The translations under genes were made by a program, and so were the position numbers. A stretch of DNA of 64,000 nt. Source: Flavobacterium phycosphaerae. GTDB taxonomy: Bacteria > Bacteroidota > Bacteroidia > Flavobacteriales > Flavobacteriaceae. Of this stretch, positions 25,295 through 35,100 are shown one piece after another. The stretch spans positions 588,501-652,500 of the forward strand of contig NZ_JAAATZ010000001.1 in assembly GCF_010119235.1 (NCBI RefSeq), given 5' to 3'. Position 1 is the first letter of the stretch. The number at the start of each line of letters is the position of its first letter. Below the pieces are notes generated by a model. The model made no database searches. It saw nothing but the letters and a program-made list of their open reading frames with translations, and had not been told where the DNA came from.

Positions 25295-27325
25295 ATGAAA
25301 ATCTTACAATTTCCATTAATTTCCATTTTTATCGGATTTCTGTTTGGCCTTCTTTTGTTCCGAACAGTAGATTTGAGCTTTGTTTTTGTGTTTGGAAGTT
25401 TAGGATTTGGTATTCTGGGTTTAGTAACGACTCATTTTTTCATTTCAAAAAACACTCCCTTTAAAAAACTATTTGGTTGTTTTGTTTTGCTGACTTCTCT
25501 AATGATTGGCCTTTCGACGTCTCTCATCCACAAAGAAACTTTTCATCAAAATCATTACACTCACCAAATAACCAATTATGAAAAGCCTCATCAGCTTGAT
25601 GTATTGGTGAATGAAAAACTCAAAAGCACTTTCAAAAACCATCGTTTTATTTGTTTTGTCAAAGCGTTAGACGGAAGAACAAGTATTGGAAAAGTCATTC
25701 TCAATGTCTCCAAGAAAGACACTTTTACAAATTTAAAAATCGGTAGCAACATAAAGGTTACCGGCATGATTTTAAAAAACCGAAAATCCTTCAATCTCGG
25801 TTTGTTTGATTACAGCAGTTATCTTGAAAACCAAGGGATTTATGCTCAAGTCTATACCAAAAGTAACCAAATACAAATTGGAAAATATGAGTCGGGTCTT
25901 TGGGCTGACTTTTCTAATTTTAGAGAAACCATCATTACCAATCTTAGTCATTCTGCTATTTCAAAAGAAGAACTATATGTGCTCAATGCCTTAATTTTAG
26001 GGCAACAACAAGATATTTCATCCGAAGTTTTGAAAGATTACCAATATGCCGGGGCAGTTCATGTACTATCGGTTTCTGGTTTGCACGTGGGCTTTATATT
26101 GCTGTTTATTACCTTTTTGCTAAAACCCATTCGCAACTCTAGGAAAGGCTCCTTACTGAAATTAGGAATCATAATCCTATCGCTATGGTCATTTGCCATT
26201 TTGGCTGGTTTATCTCCGTCAATAGTGCGCTCGGTAACCATGTTTTCGTTTGTTGCGATTGGGATGCATCTGCGAAGAACCGTCAATATTTACCATACAT
26301 TACTTGTATCAATGTTGCTAATCCTGTTATTCAAACCTTCTTTTTTGTTTGATGTTGGATTTCAATTAAGTTATTTGGCGCTGTTTTTTATCCTTTGGTT
26401 GCAACCCGTTTTGTCACAACTATGGCAACCCAAAAACAAAATCATCCGTTACTTTTGGAGCATTATTACTGTTTCATTTGCGGCACAAATCGGCGCGATG
26501 CCCTTAAGCATATACTACTTTCACCAGTTTCCGGGATTATTCTTTGTGACTAATTTGCTCATACTTCCTTTACTTGGTGTTATCATGGCTGTTGGAGTTT
26601 TTGCTATTCTAATTGCTACTTTTCACACCGTTCCTTTTTGGATTGCTAAGCCTTTAGAATTTATGATTGTTTTGCTCAATGCCATCATACATTGGGTAGC
26701 TTCGTTTGAAGACTTTGTTATTCGCAATATCTCGTTTTCCAAAGAAATGTTGTGGTGCTCCTATTTGGTAATTATTTTGGTGATTATTTGGATTAAAATT
26801 CCAACGTTTAAGCGACTTGTTTTAGCTTTCGGGAGTATTGTACTATTGCAAAGTTGTTTCATTTTTCAAAAAAAGCAAACACTGAGTAAATCCGAATTTA
26901 TTGTTTTCAACAGTAAAAAAAATACCATACTGGCAGAACGTATTGGTAATTCTGCCTGTATTCTCAGTAATGACAGCATACTAAATAATCTTGACAACGA
27001 CCAAACGGTTCAATCCTATTTGGTTGCTAATTTTTGTAAAATCAGAGACCAAAAGCTATTGTCGAATGTGATGTATTTCAAGCAGCAAAAAATTCTGATT
27101 ATTGATAGTTCTTGTGTTTATCAAAAAAACATGAGTCCAGATATTATACTCCTCATACAATCCCCTAAACTGAATTTGCAACGAGTACTAAAAACTTATC
27201 ATCCCAAACAAATTGTGGTGGACGGTTCAAATTTTAAAAGTTATGCCAAACTTTGGGAAGTCACATGCCGTGAAGCAAAAATCCCTTTTCACTATACTAA
27301 TGAAAAGGGATTTTATAAATTATAA
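25295..27325 (+). CDS. ComEC/Rec2-family competence protein
   Basis: A 676-residue polytopic membrane protein. Two N-terminal helices precede a DUF4131-type beta-rich domain (about residues 85-190, with VKALDGRTSIGKVILNVSKKD and GLFDYSSYLENQGIYAQV). Next is the competence domain (VLNALILGQQQDISSEVLKDYQYAGAVHVLSVSGLHVGFI, then AGLSPSIVRSVTMFS) with about eight helices, and a C-terminal soluble part. It lacks the full metallo-beta-lactamase domain of long ComEC proteins, as is usual in this group. It is predicted to be the inner-membrane channel for single-stranded DNA uptake. Its last codons form half of a terminator hairpin. Confidence 0.9.
   Translation: MKILQFPLISIFIGFLFGLLLFRTVDLSFVFVFGSLGFGILGLVTTHFFISKNTPFKKLFGCFVLLTSLMIGLSTSLIHKETFHQNHYTHQITNYEKPHQLDVLVNEKLKSTFKNHRFICFVKALDGRTSIGKVILNVSKKDTFTNLKIGSNIKVTGMILKNRKSFNLGLFDYSSYLENQGIYAQVYTKSNQIQIGKYESGLWADFSNFRETIITNLSHSAISKEELYVLNALILGQQQDISSEVLKDYQYAGAVHVLSVSGLHVGFILLFITFLLKPIRNSRKGSLLKLGIIILSLWSFAILAGLSPSIVRSVTMFSFVAIGMHLRRTVNIYHTLLVSMLLILLFKPSFLFDVGFQLSYLALFFILWLQPVLSQLWQPKNKIIRYFWSIITVSFAAQIGAMPLSIYYFHQFPGLFFVTNLLILPLLGVIMAVGVFAILIATFHTVPFWIAKPLEFMIVLLNAIIHWVASFEDFVIRNISFSKEMLWCSYLVIILVIIWIKIPTFKRLVLAFGSIVLLQSCFIFQKKQTLSKSEFIVFNSKKNTILAERIGNSACILSNDSILNNLDNDQTVQSYLVANFCKIRDQKLLSNVMYFKQQKILIIDSSCVYQKNMSPDIILLIQSPKLNLQRVLKTYHPKQIVVDGSNFKSYAKLWEVTCREAKIPFHYTNEKGFYKL
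27278..27314. terminator. Terminator hairpin inside the comEC 3' coding end
   Basis: AAAATCCCTTTTC (27278-27290) pairs perfectly with GAAAAGGGATTTT (27302-27314) around an 11-base loop. It lies inside the last 17 codons of the ComEC-like gene and upstream of the stop, with T-rich sequence on both sides. It can serve both convergent genes, whose stops are only nine bases apart. Confidence 0.65.
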
Positions 27326-27333
27326 GTTTGGAA

Positions 27334-27801
27334 TTACGATTTCTTTTTTCCTAAGATTTGATCAGCTCCTGCTAACCAAGCGCTTGGTCCACCGGCAACA
27401 TAACCGGTACTGCCTAATTTTTCCAGGTTAATCTTTCCATCTTTTTTAGAAGCATTAACAAACCATACCGTTGGAAATCCTTGTATAGCAAACGTTTGTT
27501 GCAATTCCTGATTTTGTTTTTGAATCTCCGGCTGTTGTGGAGTTCTTCTTGGGTAATCCAATTCGACTAAAACAACATTGTCGTTCGCCCATTTAGCAAA
27601 TTCAGGTGTTTTCAACACTTCTTTCTGCAAGCGAATACACCAACCGCACCAATCGCTTCCGGTGAAGAATAACAATAATGGTTTTTTAGATTTCTTAGAA
27701 ATCTCCATGGCTTTGTTCATATCTGTTTGCCATGTCAACTCTTGTGCTTGTATGGTTAACGAACCCAAGATTAAAAATAAAGTAATAGCTAATTTTTTCA
27801 T
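27334..27801 (-). CDS. Thioredoxin-like periplasmic protein
   Basis: A 155-residue protein with a signal peptide (MKKLAITLFLILGSLTIQAQ) and a thioredoxin fold. The redox motif is SDWCGWCIRL (Cys-Gly-Trp-Cys), followed by the cis-proline segment GFPTVWFVNASKKDG. The KKPLLLFFTGSDWCGWC form is typical of the DUF255/thioredoxin_7 family found in flavobacteria. The open frame begins at 27843, but the ATG at 27801 directly precedes the signal peptide and is chosen. Probable role: disulfide reduction or isomerisation in the periplasm; the partner is unknown. Confidence 0.88.
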   Translation of the reverse strand: MKKLAITLFLILGSLTIQAQELTWQTDMNKAMEISKKSKKPLLLFFTGSDWCGWCIRLQKEVLKTPEFAKWANDNVVLVELDYPRRTPQQPEIQKQNQELQQTFAIQGFPTVWFVNASKKDGKINLEKLGSTGYVAGGPSAWLAGADQILGKKKS

Positions 27802-27867
27802 TTTAATATAATTGTGTTTAATTGTGTCTATCCAAATACTCAAAAATAGTGCCGAAATTTAAGTATT

Positions 27868-29379
27868 TTATTTTACATCCTGCATCAATTTTTTCACAAA
27901 AGGTGAAATCAGGATTAAAATTAATCCGGCGATAAGGGCATAGAGTGCCAATTGTTTATAGCCATCAGCATATACGATAAGCTTGTCAAGGTTGGATGCG
28001 TTTTCGGAAGCCTCGGCAATATTGGCCCCCAGCAATCCTGCAAAATATTGCCCGTAAGCACTGGCCAAAAACCACATCCCCATAATCACTGCTTGTGTTT
28101 TTTGTGGGGATAATTTGGTCATAGCACTCATCCCGATGGGTGACAAACATAACTCACCGAAAGTGATAACAAACCAACCAAAGGTGAATAAATCTAAAGA
28201 AGTTCTGCCATCAGGACCGGCTAGGAATTTAGTACAATAAAACACATAGAAACCACCAGCCAGGAACAAAAAGCCTAATCCAAACTTTACTACGGTGTTG
28301 GGCTCTATTTTCTTTTTTGACATCCATACCCAAACAATTCCAACCAAAGCAGCAAAAATAATTACGAATAATGAATTGGCTGAATTGTTGACTCCGTTAG
28401 GATCAAGCTGTACCCCTAAAACCGTGTTCTTTAAATTATTCAAAGCAAATAAACTTAGTGAACCACCGCTCTGCTCAAAGAAAGCCCAGAAAAATATAGA
28501 GAAGATAATAAACACCAAAGCCGCTAATAACTTTTTATTCTCGACAACAGAAAAATTACGCATTTCATAAAACAGATACAAAATCGAAACCGGTCCGATA
28601 ATCATCATAAAGTAATCGGTATAAACGGTATTAGCCACCATTAAAATAATTATTGGAACCAAAGCCAAAGAGCCTATGTATGTAATGATTTCGAACGTCT
28701 TTCTTTTAGACTTTTCAAGATCGGCCAATGGTGACAATCCTATTTCTCCTAAACTTTTTTGGGTTTGGGTAAACGTCAGCAAACTAACAATCATTACGAC
28801 AGAAGCAAATCCGAATGCATAATTCCAGCGCAAGTGTTCAGGAACAAAAGATGACCATAGATTTCCGTTAGCAACCGCAATACAAATATAACCTCCAATC
28901 AAAGCACCAAGGTTAACTCCGGCATAAAACAACGAAAATCCGGCATCACGACGGCTATCATTGTCATGATATAACTGACCTACAATTGAGGAAATATTAG
29001 GTTTGAAAAATCCTGTACCAACTATAGTAAAACTAATTCCTAAAAAGAAAAAGTTCTTCGGATCAACTGCCAAAATCACACTACCGATGATCATTAAAAT
29101 TCCACCCCAAAAAAGTGATTTTCTGAAACCTAAAATTTTATCAGCAAACAAACCGCCAATAAAAGTAAAAGCATAAACCCAAGCCTGCGTAGCACCATAT
29201 TGCAATTGAGAAGTCTTATCATCCATGCCTAATTGCGACACCATGAAGACCACCAACATTCCTCTCATTCCGTAGAAACTGAAACGTTCCCACATTTCGG
29301 AGAAAAATAAATACCAAAGCTGTTTTGGATAATTCCCTTTAAAATTTCTAATTTGTTCTAATGTTTGATTCTTTTCCAT
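27868..29379 (-). CDS. POT-family proton-coupled peptide transporter
   Basis: A 503-residue, 12-14 helix transporter (PTR2/POT family) that imports di- and tripeptides with protons. It has the signature MWERFSFYGMRGMLVVFM in helix 1 (ExxER-like), KPNISSIVGQLY, the FYAGVNLGALIGGYI helix and the C-terminal GELCLSPIGMSAMTKLSP. It is the last of three POT genes in a row on the minus strand and lies three bases after the second, so the two are surely co-transcribed. It differs from its neighbours by lacking the long mid-protein insertion of the second one. Confidence 0.95.
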   Translation of the reverse strand: MEKNQTLEQIRNFKGNYPKQLWYLFFSEMWERFSFYGMRGMLVVFMVSQLGMDDKTSQLQYGATQAWVYAFTFIGGLFADKILGFRKSLFWGGILMIIGSVILAVDPKNFFFLGISFTIVGTGFFKPNISSIVGQLYHDNDSRRDAGFSLFYAGVNLGALIGGYICIAVANGNLWSSFVPEHLRWNYAFGFASVVMIVSLLTFTQTQKSLGEIGLSPLADLEKSKRKTFEIITYIGSLALVPIIILMVANTVYTDYFMMIIGPVSILYLFYEMRNFSVVENKKLLAALVFIIFSIFFWAFFEQSGGSLSLFALNNLKNTVLGVQLDPNGVNNSANSLFVIIFAALVGIVWVWMSKKKIEPNTVVKFGLGFLFLAGGFYVFYCTKFLAGPDGRTSLDLFTFGWFVITFGELCLSPIGMSAMTKLSPQKTQAVIMGMWFLASAYGQYFAGLLGANIAEASENASNLDKLIVYADGYKQLALYALIAGLILILISPFVKKLMQDVK

Positions 29380-29382
29380 AGT

Positions 29383-31041
29383 TTAATTTATTCCTTTTTC
29401 TTTCATTACTTTATTTAAATTTTTCACCAACACAAACATTAACAGCGTGGCAAATAGCAGCAATCCGAAATTGACCCAAAAGAAGTTGGCCTTGTCATCA
29501 TAAGTGTCCCACATACTGGCCAAAACACCGCTTAATTTGTTTCCGATAGAAGTGGATAAAAACCAACCTCCCATCATAAGTGCTGTGATATTTTTGGGCG
29601 ATAATTTAGATACCACCGACAATCCCATCGGACTCAGGAATAGCTCTCCGATAGTAATAACACCATAATTGGCTACTAGCCACCAAACGGAAACCTTCTC
29701 TGTTCCGTTGTTTCCAATATGTACTGCGGCTACCATAACTAAAACCGATAAAGCTGAGATTAATAACCCGAAAGCAATCTTGGTTGGCGTGCTTGGTTCT
29801 TTTTTTCTGGCTCTTAAAAAAGTGAAAAAAGCTACTACCAGCGGTGTCAAAATAATTACCCAGCCGGGATTTATGGATTGGCTCAAATTGGCCGACCAAG
29901 TATAAATATCGCTACCTTCTTTAGGTAATTTTTCTTTATGCACGTTTCTGAAATACAAAGGATAATCAACTGTTTTCACCACCTCGCCATCCTTTTTTTG
30001 AATGCGGAAGGCCGAGTCGTATAGTGCTACTGAATCTTTCTTATACGTCAAAGTATCGGCAAGCACCAGTTTAGAAGCTATGGTTTGTGAGGTGCCAGTT
30101 AATTCTCTATCTGTGTACTTATCACCCCAGTTATTGAGTGCTGAACCGTTTAATTTAAATACAGCCCAAAACAAAATCACCACCCCAAAAATGGCCAACA
30201 ATGCACCAATGGGTCTTTTGTCTTCAACTTTAGCTTTGAAATATAAACTTCCGTAGAAAAAAATCACCGGTATGCAGGCAAAGATAAAAGCATCGGTACT
30301 ATCAGACCCAAACACCGCGCAATCAGGATTAGCATCCGATTGTACGCCTTTCAAAAACCAACCGATTACTCCGAAAATCATGGATGGCAAAAGGATGAAT
30401 AATACAATTTTATAAAAGGGCATATCGCCTTCCTGGACTCCTTTTTTCTCTGTTTTATCGCCATAATGTTTGCTACCCAAAAGGAATACAATTACACCAA
30501 TAAACATTCCGACACCTGCGGCCATAAAGGCTTCCTGCCATCCGAAAAGAATTTTCAATGCTGCACCAAAGAAATTACAAATGAAAGCCCCGACATTAAT
30601 TCCCATATAGAAAATGTTATAGCCTTCATCTTTCTTGTCTTTGTATTGATCGTCGTTGTAGAAATTTCCGAGTAAGGTGGAAATGTTAGGTTTGAAAAAT
30701 CCGTTACCAACTATAACCAAGGTCATGGCAACATAGAGCATGGTTAAATTGTGAATCCCAATCATGAGATACCCTGCTCCCATCATCAATCCCCCAAGCA
30801 CGATTGATTTTTTGTAGCCTAAATAGCGGTCGGCCACCAATCCTCCTACGAAGGGAGTTAAGAAAACCAACGCGATAAAAGTACCGTACAAATCGGAGGC
30901 TTCTTTTTCGGTCATGGCAAATCCGGCTTCTACATCTTTTAAATAAAGGGTAAAAATTCCAATCATTAAATAATAACCAAATCGTTCCCACATTTCGGAA
31001 AGAAATAAATAAGGCAGTGCTTTAGGATGGCTTTTCCACAT
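29383..31041 (-). CDS. POT-family proton-coupled peptide transporter
   Basis: A 552-residue member of the POT family with MWERFGYYLMIGIFTLYL, KPNISTLLGNFY, FYMGINVGAFICNFFGA and GELFLSPMGLSVVSKLSP. It carries an insertion of about 90 residues (around 305-395; SVALYDSAFRIQKKDGEVVK, PKEGSDIYTWSANLSQS) between membrane segments. The insertion is hydrophilic and probably forms a periplasmic loop. It is the second of three tandem POT genes. Its own transcription probably starts in the 77-bp gap that also contains the terminator of the third. Paralogy with both neighbours is clear from shared motifs. Confidence 0.95.
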   Translation of the reverse strand: MWKSHPKALPYLFLSEMWERFGYYLMIGIFTLYLKDVEAGFAMTEKEASDLYGTFIALVFLTPFVGGLVADRYLGYKKSIVLGGLMMGAGYLMIGIHNLTMLYVAMTLVIVGNGFFKPNISTLLGNFYNDDQYKDKKDEGYNIFYMGINVGAFICNFFGAALKILFGWQEAFMAAGVGMFIGVIVFLLGSKHYGDKTEKKGVQEGDMPFYKIVLFILLPSMIFGVIGWFLKGVQSDANPDCAVFGSDSTDAFIFACIPVIFFYGSLYFKAKVEDKRPIGALLAIFGVVILFWAVFKLNGSALNNWGDKYTDRELTGTSQTIASKLVLADTLTYKKDSVALYDSAFRIQKKDGEVVKTVDYPLYFRNVHKEKLPKEGSDIYTWSANLSQSINPGWVIILTPLVVAFFTFLRARKKEPSTPTKIAFGLLISALSVLVMVAAVHIGNNGTEKVSVWWLVANYGVITIGELFLSPMGLSVVSKLSPKNITALMMGGWFLSTSIGNKLSGVLASMWDTYDDKANFFWVNFGLLLFATLLMFVLVKNLNKVMKEKGIN

Positions 31042-31061
31042 AGGCTTTAGATTTTAAAAAA

Positions 31062-31088
31062 CAAACCCCCAAGAAACTTGGAGGTTTG
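31062..31088 (-). terminator. Terminator after the third POT gene
   Basis: CAAACCCCCAAG, loop AAA, CTTGGAGGTTTG, one mismatch, followed by a T-run on the minus strand. It splits the POT cluster into two transcription units. Confidence 0.7.
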
Positions 31089-31118
31089 AAAGATATAAAA
31101 ATATTTTTGAATATGAGA

Positions 31119-32795
31119 TTATCTCACGCCGTGCATCATTTTTTTCAATACCGGTGTCAAAGCGAAAAGGATAACAGCTGCCAATCCGGTTAAGACTACG
31201 AACACCATAAAGAATTCAAATAAATTGTGAATTTCAAATCCGGCAAAAATAGGGTTATGATCAGAAATTTGGTTATCTGCCAATAGTTTTACCTGGTCTG
31301 CGGTCAAGGTTACTTTTTTGTCTAACACCCCTTGTAAATCGATTCCTAATTCTTTGGCTTTATTAAATTTATCCCCAGTTGCCGGTAAGATAGAACCTAA
31401 AGTTCCGGCTAAAGCATACCCTGAAGCATTTGATAAAAAGAATACTCCGTACAGTAAAGAAGAGAAACGTTTTGGCGATAATTTACCTACCAATGACAAA
31501 CCGATTGGTGACAAACACAACTCGGCACAAGTTTGAATTAAGTATAAAAGGATTAACCATTTGATGGCTAATAAACCATTGTTTCCTAAGTCTTTTACAT
31601 TGTGAGCGATAATGAAATAACTTAACGCAATCAATGCTAAACCAAACGCTTGCTTCATTGGCGAAATTGGCTCTTTTCCTTTACTTCTTAAGTAATCCCA
31701 CAACATACTGAACGGAACGGCAAAAGCAACCACAAACAATCCGTTGAAGATTTGTACCATCGATGGTGGCATGTTATAGCCAAAGAAGTTTCTGTCGGTT
31801 TGGTTATCCGCGATAAACGTTAAAGATGAACCGGCTTGTTCGAAAGCGGCCCAGAAAAATATAATAAAGAACGCTACGATATAAATTACAAAAATTCTAT
31901 CACGCTCTACTTTTGTTAATGAAGAATCCGAAACAATTAATCCGGCTAAAGTTAAACCACTTGAATAAATAACGGTATAAATCCAGTTTTGATCCACTAC
32001 ATAGTGAAAAATAATCCCTAAAACAAAGAAAGCTACAACAGCACCCATTAAAGCTTTTTGAGAGAATACCGCTTTTTGCGATTCTCCTTCTTCGAAATCA
32101 TCGGCAGTATTGTGTTTTGGTAAACCACCTAAAGGTCTTCCTTCCGGAGTTACCACATATTTATTTTTTAAGAAATAGAATACGGCAGTACCAATCAACA
32201 TCGCAGTTGATGCGGCTAAGAATCCCCATTTGAAAGCGTGGATATCACGAATACCATTAGCGTCTTTAACGTCACCAACGATTGGACAAATTAATTGGCC
32301 TAAGAAAGCTCCTAAGTTGATCCCCATGTAGAAGATGGTGAAGGCAGTATCCAATTTGCTTTTCTCTTGTTTTGGATACAAACTTCCTACCATGGAGGAA
32401 ATGTTTGGTTTGAAGAATCCGTTACCAAAAATGATAATTCCTAAAGCGGACCACATTAAGGTATTGGCTAAACTGATGTTTGTCCCGAAGATACTGGCAC
32501 TAAAGAACAACAAAAGCTGTCCCAAAGCCATCATCAATCCGCCGAGCATGATACAGTTTCTGTTTCCAAAGAAACGGTCAGAAATAAATCCGCCCAACAT
32601 TGGGGTTAAATAACAAAGTCCTAAAAATCCACCGTAGATTAAAGAAGCATCTTCTTCTTTCATCATCAACGAATTTACTAAGAACAATGTCAGGATGGCG
32701 CGCATTCCGTAGAAGTTGAACCTTTCCCACATCTCGGTTCCGAATAATACCCAAAGTCCTTTTGGATGTCCAGTTTTTGCTGTAGTTTCACTCAT
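31119..32795 (-). CDS. POT-family proton-coupled peptide transporter
   Basis: A 558-residue POT transporter with MWERFNFYGMRAILTLFL, KPNISSMVGSLYP, FYMGINLGAFLGQLICP and AELCLSPIGLSLVGKLSP. The region ATGDKFNKAKELGIDLQGVLDKKVTL between late helices is a soluble insertion. It is 26 bp downstream of the dipeptidyl peptidase gene on the same strand, so the peptidase and this transporter are likely expressed together: the enzyme releases dipeptides and the transporter takes them in. Confidence 0.95.
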   Translation of the reverse strand: MSETTAKTGHPKGLWVLFGTEMWERFNFYGMRAILTLFLVNSLMMKEEDASLIYGGFLGLCYLTPMLGGFISDRFFGNRNCIMLGGLMMALGQLLLFFSASIFGTNISLANTLMWSALGIIIFGNGFFKPNISSMVGSLYPKQEKSKLDTAFTIFYMGINLGAFLGQLICPIVGDVKDANGIRDIHAFKWGFLAASTAMLIGTAVFYFLKNKYVVTPEGRPLGGLPKHNTADDFEEGESQKAVFSQKALMGAVVAFFVLGIIFHYVVDQNWIYTVIYSSGLTLAGLIVSDSSLTKVERDRIFVIYIVAFFIIFFWAAFEQAGSSLTFIADNQTDRNFFGYNMPPSMVQIFNGLFVVAFAVPFSMLWDYLRSKGKEPISPMKQAFGLALIALSYFIIAHNVKDLGNNGLLAIKWLILLYLIQTCAELCLSPIGLSLVGKLSPKRFSSLLYGVFFLSNASGYALAGTLGSILPATGDKFNKAKELGIDLQGVLDKKVTLTADQVKLLADNQISDHNPIFAGFEIHNLFEFFMVFVVLTGLAAVILFALTPVLKKMMHGVR

Positions 32796-32821
32796 AATTA
32801 TTGTTTTAGTTTATTTTGGTT

Positions 32822-34990
32822 TTATAGTTTCTCTTTAATAAAAGTTGTCATTTTATTGAACAACTGAATTCGGGTTTTACCGCCGTAAATACCGTGATTT
32901 TTGTCGGGATAAATGGCCCAATCAAATTGTTTGTTGGCTTGCACCAAGGCTTCAATCATTTGCATGCTGTTTTGTACATGCACGTTATCATCAGCGCTTC
33001 CGTGTATTAAAAGGAAATTTCCTTTTAGTTTTGATACAAAATTTATAGGCGAATTGTCATCATAGCCCCCGGCATTTTCTTGTGGTGTCTGCAAATAACG
33101 CTCGGTATAAATGCTGTCATAAAAACGCCAATTGGTCACCGGAGCTACTGCAATAGCCATTTTGAAAACATCGGCTCCTTTCAGGATACAATTGCTCGAC
33201 ATGAATCCTCCATACGACCAGCCAAATATACCGATTCTAGTTTTATCTACATAAGAATAATTACCGATGACTTTGGCCGCATCAATTTGGTCTTCCACTT
33301 CGTATTTACCTAATTGTTTTTGAGTGCATTTTTTGAAAGCTGCGCCTTTAAAACCGGTTCCTCTTCCGTCAACACAAACCGTGATGTAGCCTTGTTGTGC
33401 TAACATCATAAACCAATAATCATTAGTATCTAACCAATCATTAGCGACTTGTTGTGATCCCGGTCCTGAATATTGGTACATAAACACCGGGTATTTTTTG
33501 TTGGCATCAAAATCTTTGGGTTTAATCATCCAAGCGTTTAGTTTGTTGCCTTTTTCGGTGGTTAATTCAAAGAACTCTTTGGTTGGTAAATCGTATTTTT
33601 TTAGTTTTTCGGTTAGTGCCGTATTATCCACAATCGATTGGGCCACTTTACCGTTTGAAGCAGTGTTTAGCGTATAAGTTGGCGGTGTAGTGGCGTTTGA
33701 AAACGTATTGATAAAGTATTGGAAATTCGGGCTGAAAGTTGCTTCGTTAGTTCCGGTTTTCTCGGATAATTTTACTTTGCTTTTTCCGTCTAAGTTGATT
33801 TTGTATACATCTCTAACGGTAGACCCTTTTTCGGTAGACTGGTAAAAAACCGTTTTTGTTTTTTCGTCTAAACCATAATAGGCAGTCACTTCCCAATTGC
33901 CTTTGGTGATTTGACTTTTCAGTTTTCCGGTTTTGTCGTACCAATAAATATGGTTGAAGCCGTCTTTTTCGCTGGTCCAGATGAAACTGTTGTCTTTTAG
34001 GAAAGTCAGGTTATCCGTTACATCCACGTAGGCATTGTCTTTTTCGTTTAACACTACTTTGGTCGCGGCGGTTGTTCCGTCAATAAAAAGCAAGTCTAAA
34101 TTATCTTGATGGCGGTTCAGTATTTGAGCGCACAGCACATTGGCATCATTGGTCCATTTCATTCGGGCGATATAGAAATCATTGTAGTTCCCCAGATTTA
34201 TGGCTTTGGCTGAGTTGGCATTTACATCGTACAGAAACAAGGAAACCTGTGCATTTTTCTCTCCGGCTTTTGGGTATTTGAAAGTTTCTACTGTTGGGTA
34301 CAAATCTTTTTTGTAAATGTTCATTGAGAACTCGGGCACTTCGCTTTCATCGAAGCGGATGTAGGCTAGTTTTTTGCTGTCGGCACTCCAATCAAAGGCT
34401 CTTACGAAAGCAAATTCTTCTTCGTAAACCCAGTCAGTAATTCCGTTGATGATGCTGTTTTTCTTTCCGTCAGTGGTGACTTGAGTGGTTTTTTTAGTAG
34501 CGATATCGTAAATAAAGAGGTTGTTTTCTTTTACAAAACCAATTTTAGTTCCGTCGGGAGAGAAGGTTGGCTCTTGTACTTGTGTCAGTATTTTGGTTAA
34601 TTGCTTGGTGTCAATAGTGTATAAAAAGAAATCGGCCGTGAAGGAATGACGGTAAATTTGATTGGTGTTGTTAGCCAACAGTATTTGTTTTTCGTCGCGA
34701 CTGAAGGTGTAACTGTCGATACCCTCGGCCAGCTCACTGAAGTTTTTGGTATCAATTAACGTGTTTACTTTTTTGAGTGTGGCGTAATCATACAAATCGA
34801 TTTGCTGGGTTCGCGAGGTTCTGTCGAAATTGAGCACCGTGTATTGGTTGGTGTTTTTCATGGCCTGAAGTTCGTCCATGCCTTGTGCCCGGAAAGTGCC
34901 GGTATAAATTTCTTCGATACTTAATTTTTGCTGTGCTACAACAGAAAAGCACGATACCAGAAACAGTACAACTAATGAGGTAGATTTCAT
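32822..34990 (-). CDS. Dipeptidyl peptidase IV (S9 family)
   Basis: A 722-residue serine peptidase that removes N-terminal X-Pro or X-Ala dipeptides. The parts are a signal peptide (MKSTSLVVLFLVSCFSVVAQ), an eight-bladed beta-propeller, and an alpha/beta-hydrolase domain. That domain has the nucleophile in GWSYGGFMSS (near residue 592), Asp in HGSADDNVHVQ and His in YPDKNHGIYGG. The Glu pair that anchors the substrate amino terminus is in DWVYEEEFAF. It is predicted to be periplasmic or surface-exposed and feeds the adjacent peptide transporter. First gene of the unit; divergent from the gene at 35414. Confidence 0.95.
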   Translation of the reverse strand: MKSTSLVVLFLVSCFSVVAQQKLSIEEIYTGTFRAQGMDELQAMKNTNQYTVLNFDRTSRTQQIDLYDYATLKKVNTLIDTKNFSELAEGIDSYTFSRDEKQILLANNTNQIYRHSFTADFFLYTIDTKQLTKILTQVQEPTFSPDGTKIGFVKENNLFIYDIATKKTTQVTTDGKKNSIINGITDWVYEEEFAFVRAFDWSADSKKLAYIRFDESEVPEFSMNIYKKDLYPTVETFKYPKAGEKNAQVSLFLYDVNANSAKAINLGNYNDFYIARMKWTNDANVLCAQILNRHQDNLDLLFIDGTTAATKVVLNEKDNAYVDVTDNLTFLKDNSFIWTSEKDGFNHIYWYDKTGKLKSQITKGNWEVTAYYGLDEKTKTVFYQSTEKGSTVRDVYKINLDGKSKVKLSEKTGTNEATFSPNFQYFINTFSNATTPPTYTLNTASNGKVAQSIVDNTALTEKLKKYDLPTKEFFELTTEKGNKLNAWMIKPKDFDANKKYPVFMYQYSGPGSQQVANDWLDTNDYWFMMLAQQGYITVCVDGRGTGFKGAAFKKCTQKQLGKYEVEDQIDAAKVIGNYSYVDKTRIGIFGWSYGGFMSSNCILKGADVFKMAIAVAPVTNWRFYDSIYTERYLQTPQENAGGYDDNSPINFVSKLKGNFLLIHGSADDNVHVQNSMQMIEALVQANKQFDWAIYPDKNHGIYGGKTRIQLFNKMTTFIKEKL

Positions 34991-35100
34991 TTTTTTGATT
35001 GATTATAAAAAGCCGTCAATTTTAGTGAAAATTTTACAATTACCATCCTATTTTTGTGTTAAATGCCATTTTTGTGGGATAAGTTGTGGCAAAATACCTT
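34991..35100. other. Intergenic spacer before the 21-bp array
   Basis: Part of a 423-bp divergent gap between the peptidase gene and the gene at 35414. It should contain the peptidase promoter on the minus strand. No clear TAnnTTTG box or palindrome stands out to me. Confidence 0.3.

Noticed and set aside
27802..27843. Upstream start for the thioredoxin-like protein
   Set aside because: The ATG at 27801 directly begins a canonical signal peptide; the extra 14 residues would spoil it.
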